NCBI GenBank assembly: GCA_913050215.1
Contig: CAJXBG010000015.1
Coordinates: forward strand, 1-48,752
DNA from: an uncultured Gammaproteobacteria bacterium
GTDB lineage: Bacteria > Pseudomonadota > Gammaproteobacteria > Pseudomonadales > Azotimanducaceae
Reading direction: 5' to 3'
DNA: 48,752 nucleotides
A model generated the notes under the pieces. The model was not told the DNA's origin, did no database searches, and saw nothing but the letters and a program-made list of their open reading frames with translations. Positions 48,623 to 48,752 of the stretch are shown piece after piece. The position numbers and the translations under genes were made by a program. The first letter of the stretch is position 1. Each line of letters opens with the position of its first letter.

Positions 48623-48709
48623 CTGCTCGCGGCCATTCGGCCTGCGTTCGCTGAGTCCAGCGCCCAACAGGGCTCTGTTTCCGGCCAAACCAACCCTAGA
48701 TATCAGGTC

Positions 48710-48752
48710 TTACTCGTGGATCTTAACAACAACCCCAGCGCCCACTGTTCGG
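48710..48752 (-). CDS. tuf: elongation factor Tu, C-terminal end (partial)
   Basis: The last 13 codons read RTVGAGVVVKIHE and stop with TAA at 48710-48712, the well-known EF-Tu C-terminus. The gene runs off the right edge. tuf directly upstream of the S10 operon is the normal str-S10 junction. Confidence 0.92.
   Translation of the reverse strand, partial: RTVGAGVVVKIHE

Larger units (their letters stand above)
48237..48709. other. tuf-rpsJ intergenic region with the S10 leader
   Basis: 473 bases without a large gene. From tuf towards rpsJ: a GC-rich tract with short hairpins and a 7-bp stem-loop (48603-48622); a promoter (48475-48503); and a leader of about 230 nt holding a GGCCTG/CAGGGCC stem, a mini-ORF with AGGAGG (48407-48440), CAGAAATTTTCTG (48372-48384), a CCATATCTC/GAGATTTGG stem (48345-48366), the palindrome TTTACTAGTAAA (48295-48306) and GTCC/GGAC close to rpsJ. 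This is the expected site of L4 autoregulation. Confidence 0.6.

Noticed and set aside
1-48752. Mobile elements, prophage, CRISPR, toxin-antitoxin, defence islands
   Set aside because: No transposase, integrase, spaced repeats or paired small toxin genes were seen; apart from short gaps the window is filled by conserved genes.

Overview
This is a chromosomal housekeeping segment from a gammaproteobacterium with moderate G+C (roughly half, judged by eye). Gene content and local order match the Pseudomonas/Cellvibrio side of the class: ychF-pth-rplY-prs-tRNA(Gln)-ispE-lolB-TPR lipoprotein, diverging from hemA-prfA-prmC-moeB; then lipA-lipB-ybeD-dacA-rlpA-mltB-rodA-mrdA-rlmH-rsfS-nadD-proA; then ssb-MFS-uvrA; then the complete alpha, spc and S10 ribosomal operons up to the 3' end of tuf. 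The outer membrane lipoprotein localisation factor, lipid-linked cell wall genes and non-cleaved housekeeping architecture fit a Gram-negative. I cannot name a genus; the TPR-sulfotransferase and epoxide-hydrolase-like genes resemble what marine gammaproteobacteria carry, which is inference only.

Layout. 1-134: edge sequence with one possible gene tail and a hairpin. 135-7281 (minus strand): tRNA-Met, ychF, pth, rplY, prs, tRNA-Gln, ispE, lolB and a long TPR lipoprotein. 7282-7654: divergent control region. 7655-13682 (plus): hemA (first step of C5 haem synthesis), prfA and prmC (release factor 1 and its GGQ methylase), moeB (sulfur-carrier activation) and a TPR-sulfotransferase. 13679-24831 (minus): lipoate synthesis (lipA, lipB, ybeD), the rod-shape peptidoglycan block (dacA, rlpA, mltB, rodA, mrdA), ribosome-linked rlmH and rsfS, NAD synthesis (nadD) and proline synthesis (proA). 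24951-34035: alternating single genes or pairs (3-methyladenine glycosylase, LON-domain protein, uppP, epoxide-hydrolase-like protein, ssb, MFS transporter, uvrA, class V aminotransferase). 34167-48236 (minus): 29 genes of the alpha, spc and S10 operons, ending at a strong intrinsic terminator at 33997-34026. 48710-48752: last codons of tuf.

How the genes work together. The window is mostly translation and its quality control (ribosomal proteins, RF1, PrmC, Pth, YchF, RlmH, RsfS, two tRNAs), envelope growth (PBP2, RodA, PBP5, MltB, RlpA, UppP, LolB, IspE for isoprenoid carrier), cofactor supply (haem, lipoate, NAD, molybdopterin/thiamine-type sulfur transfer, PRPP) and DNA repair (UvrA, SSB, Mpg). 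Many genes overlap by 1-11 nt or have gaps below 30 nt, so long transcripts are likely.

I looked for insertion sequences, prophage, CRISPR, toxin-antitoxin or defence genes and found none. I do not see a clearly new multi-gene system. The best leads are small: an acidic N-terminal extension on ribosomal protein S11 with no internal start to explain it away, a TPR-sulfotransferase whose stop codon is shared with lipA, a structured S10 leader with a Shine-Dalgarno-driven seven-codon mini-ORF, a divergent alkyladenine glycosylase, and several tRNA and repeat oddities.
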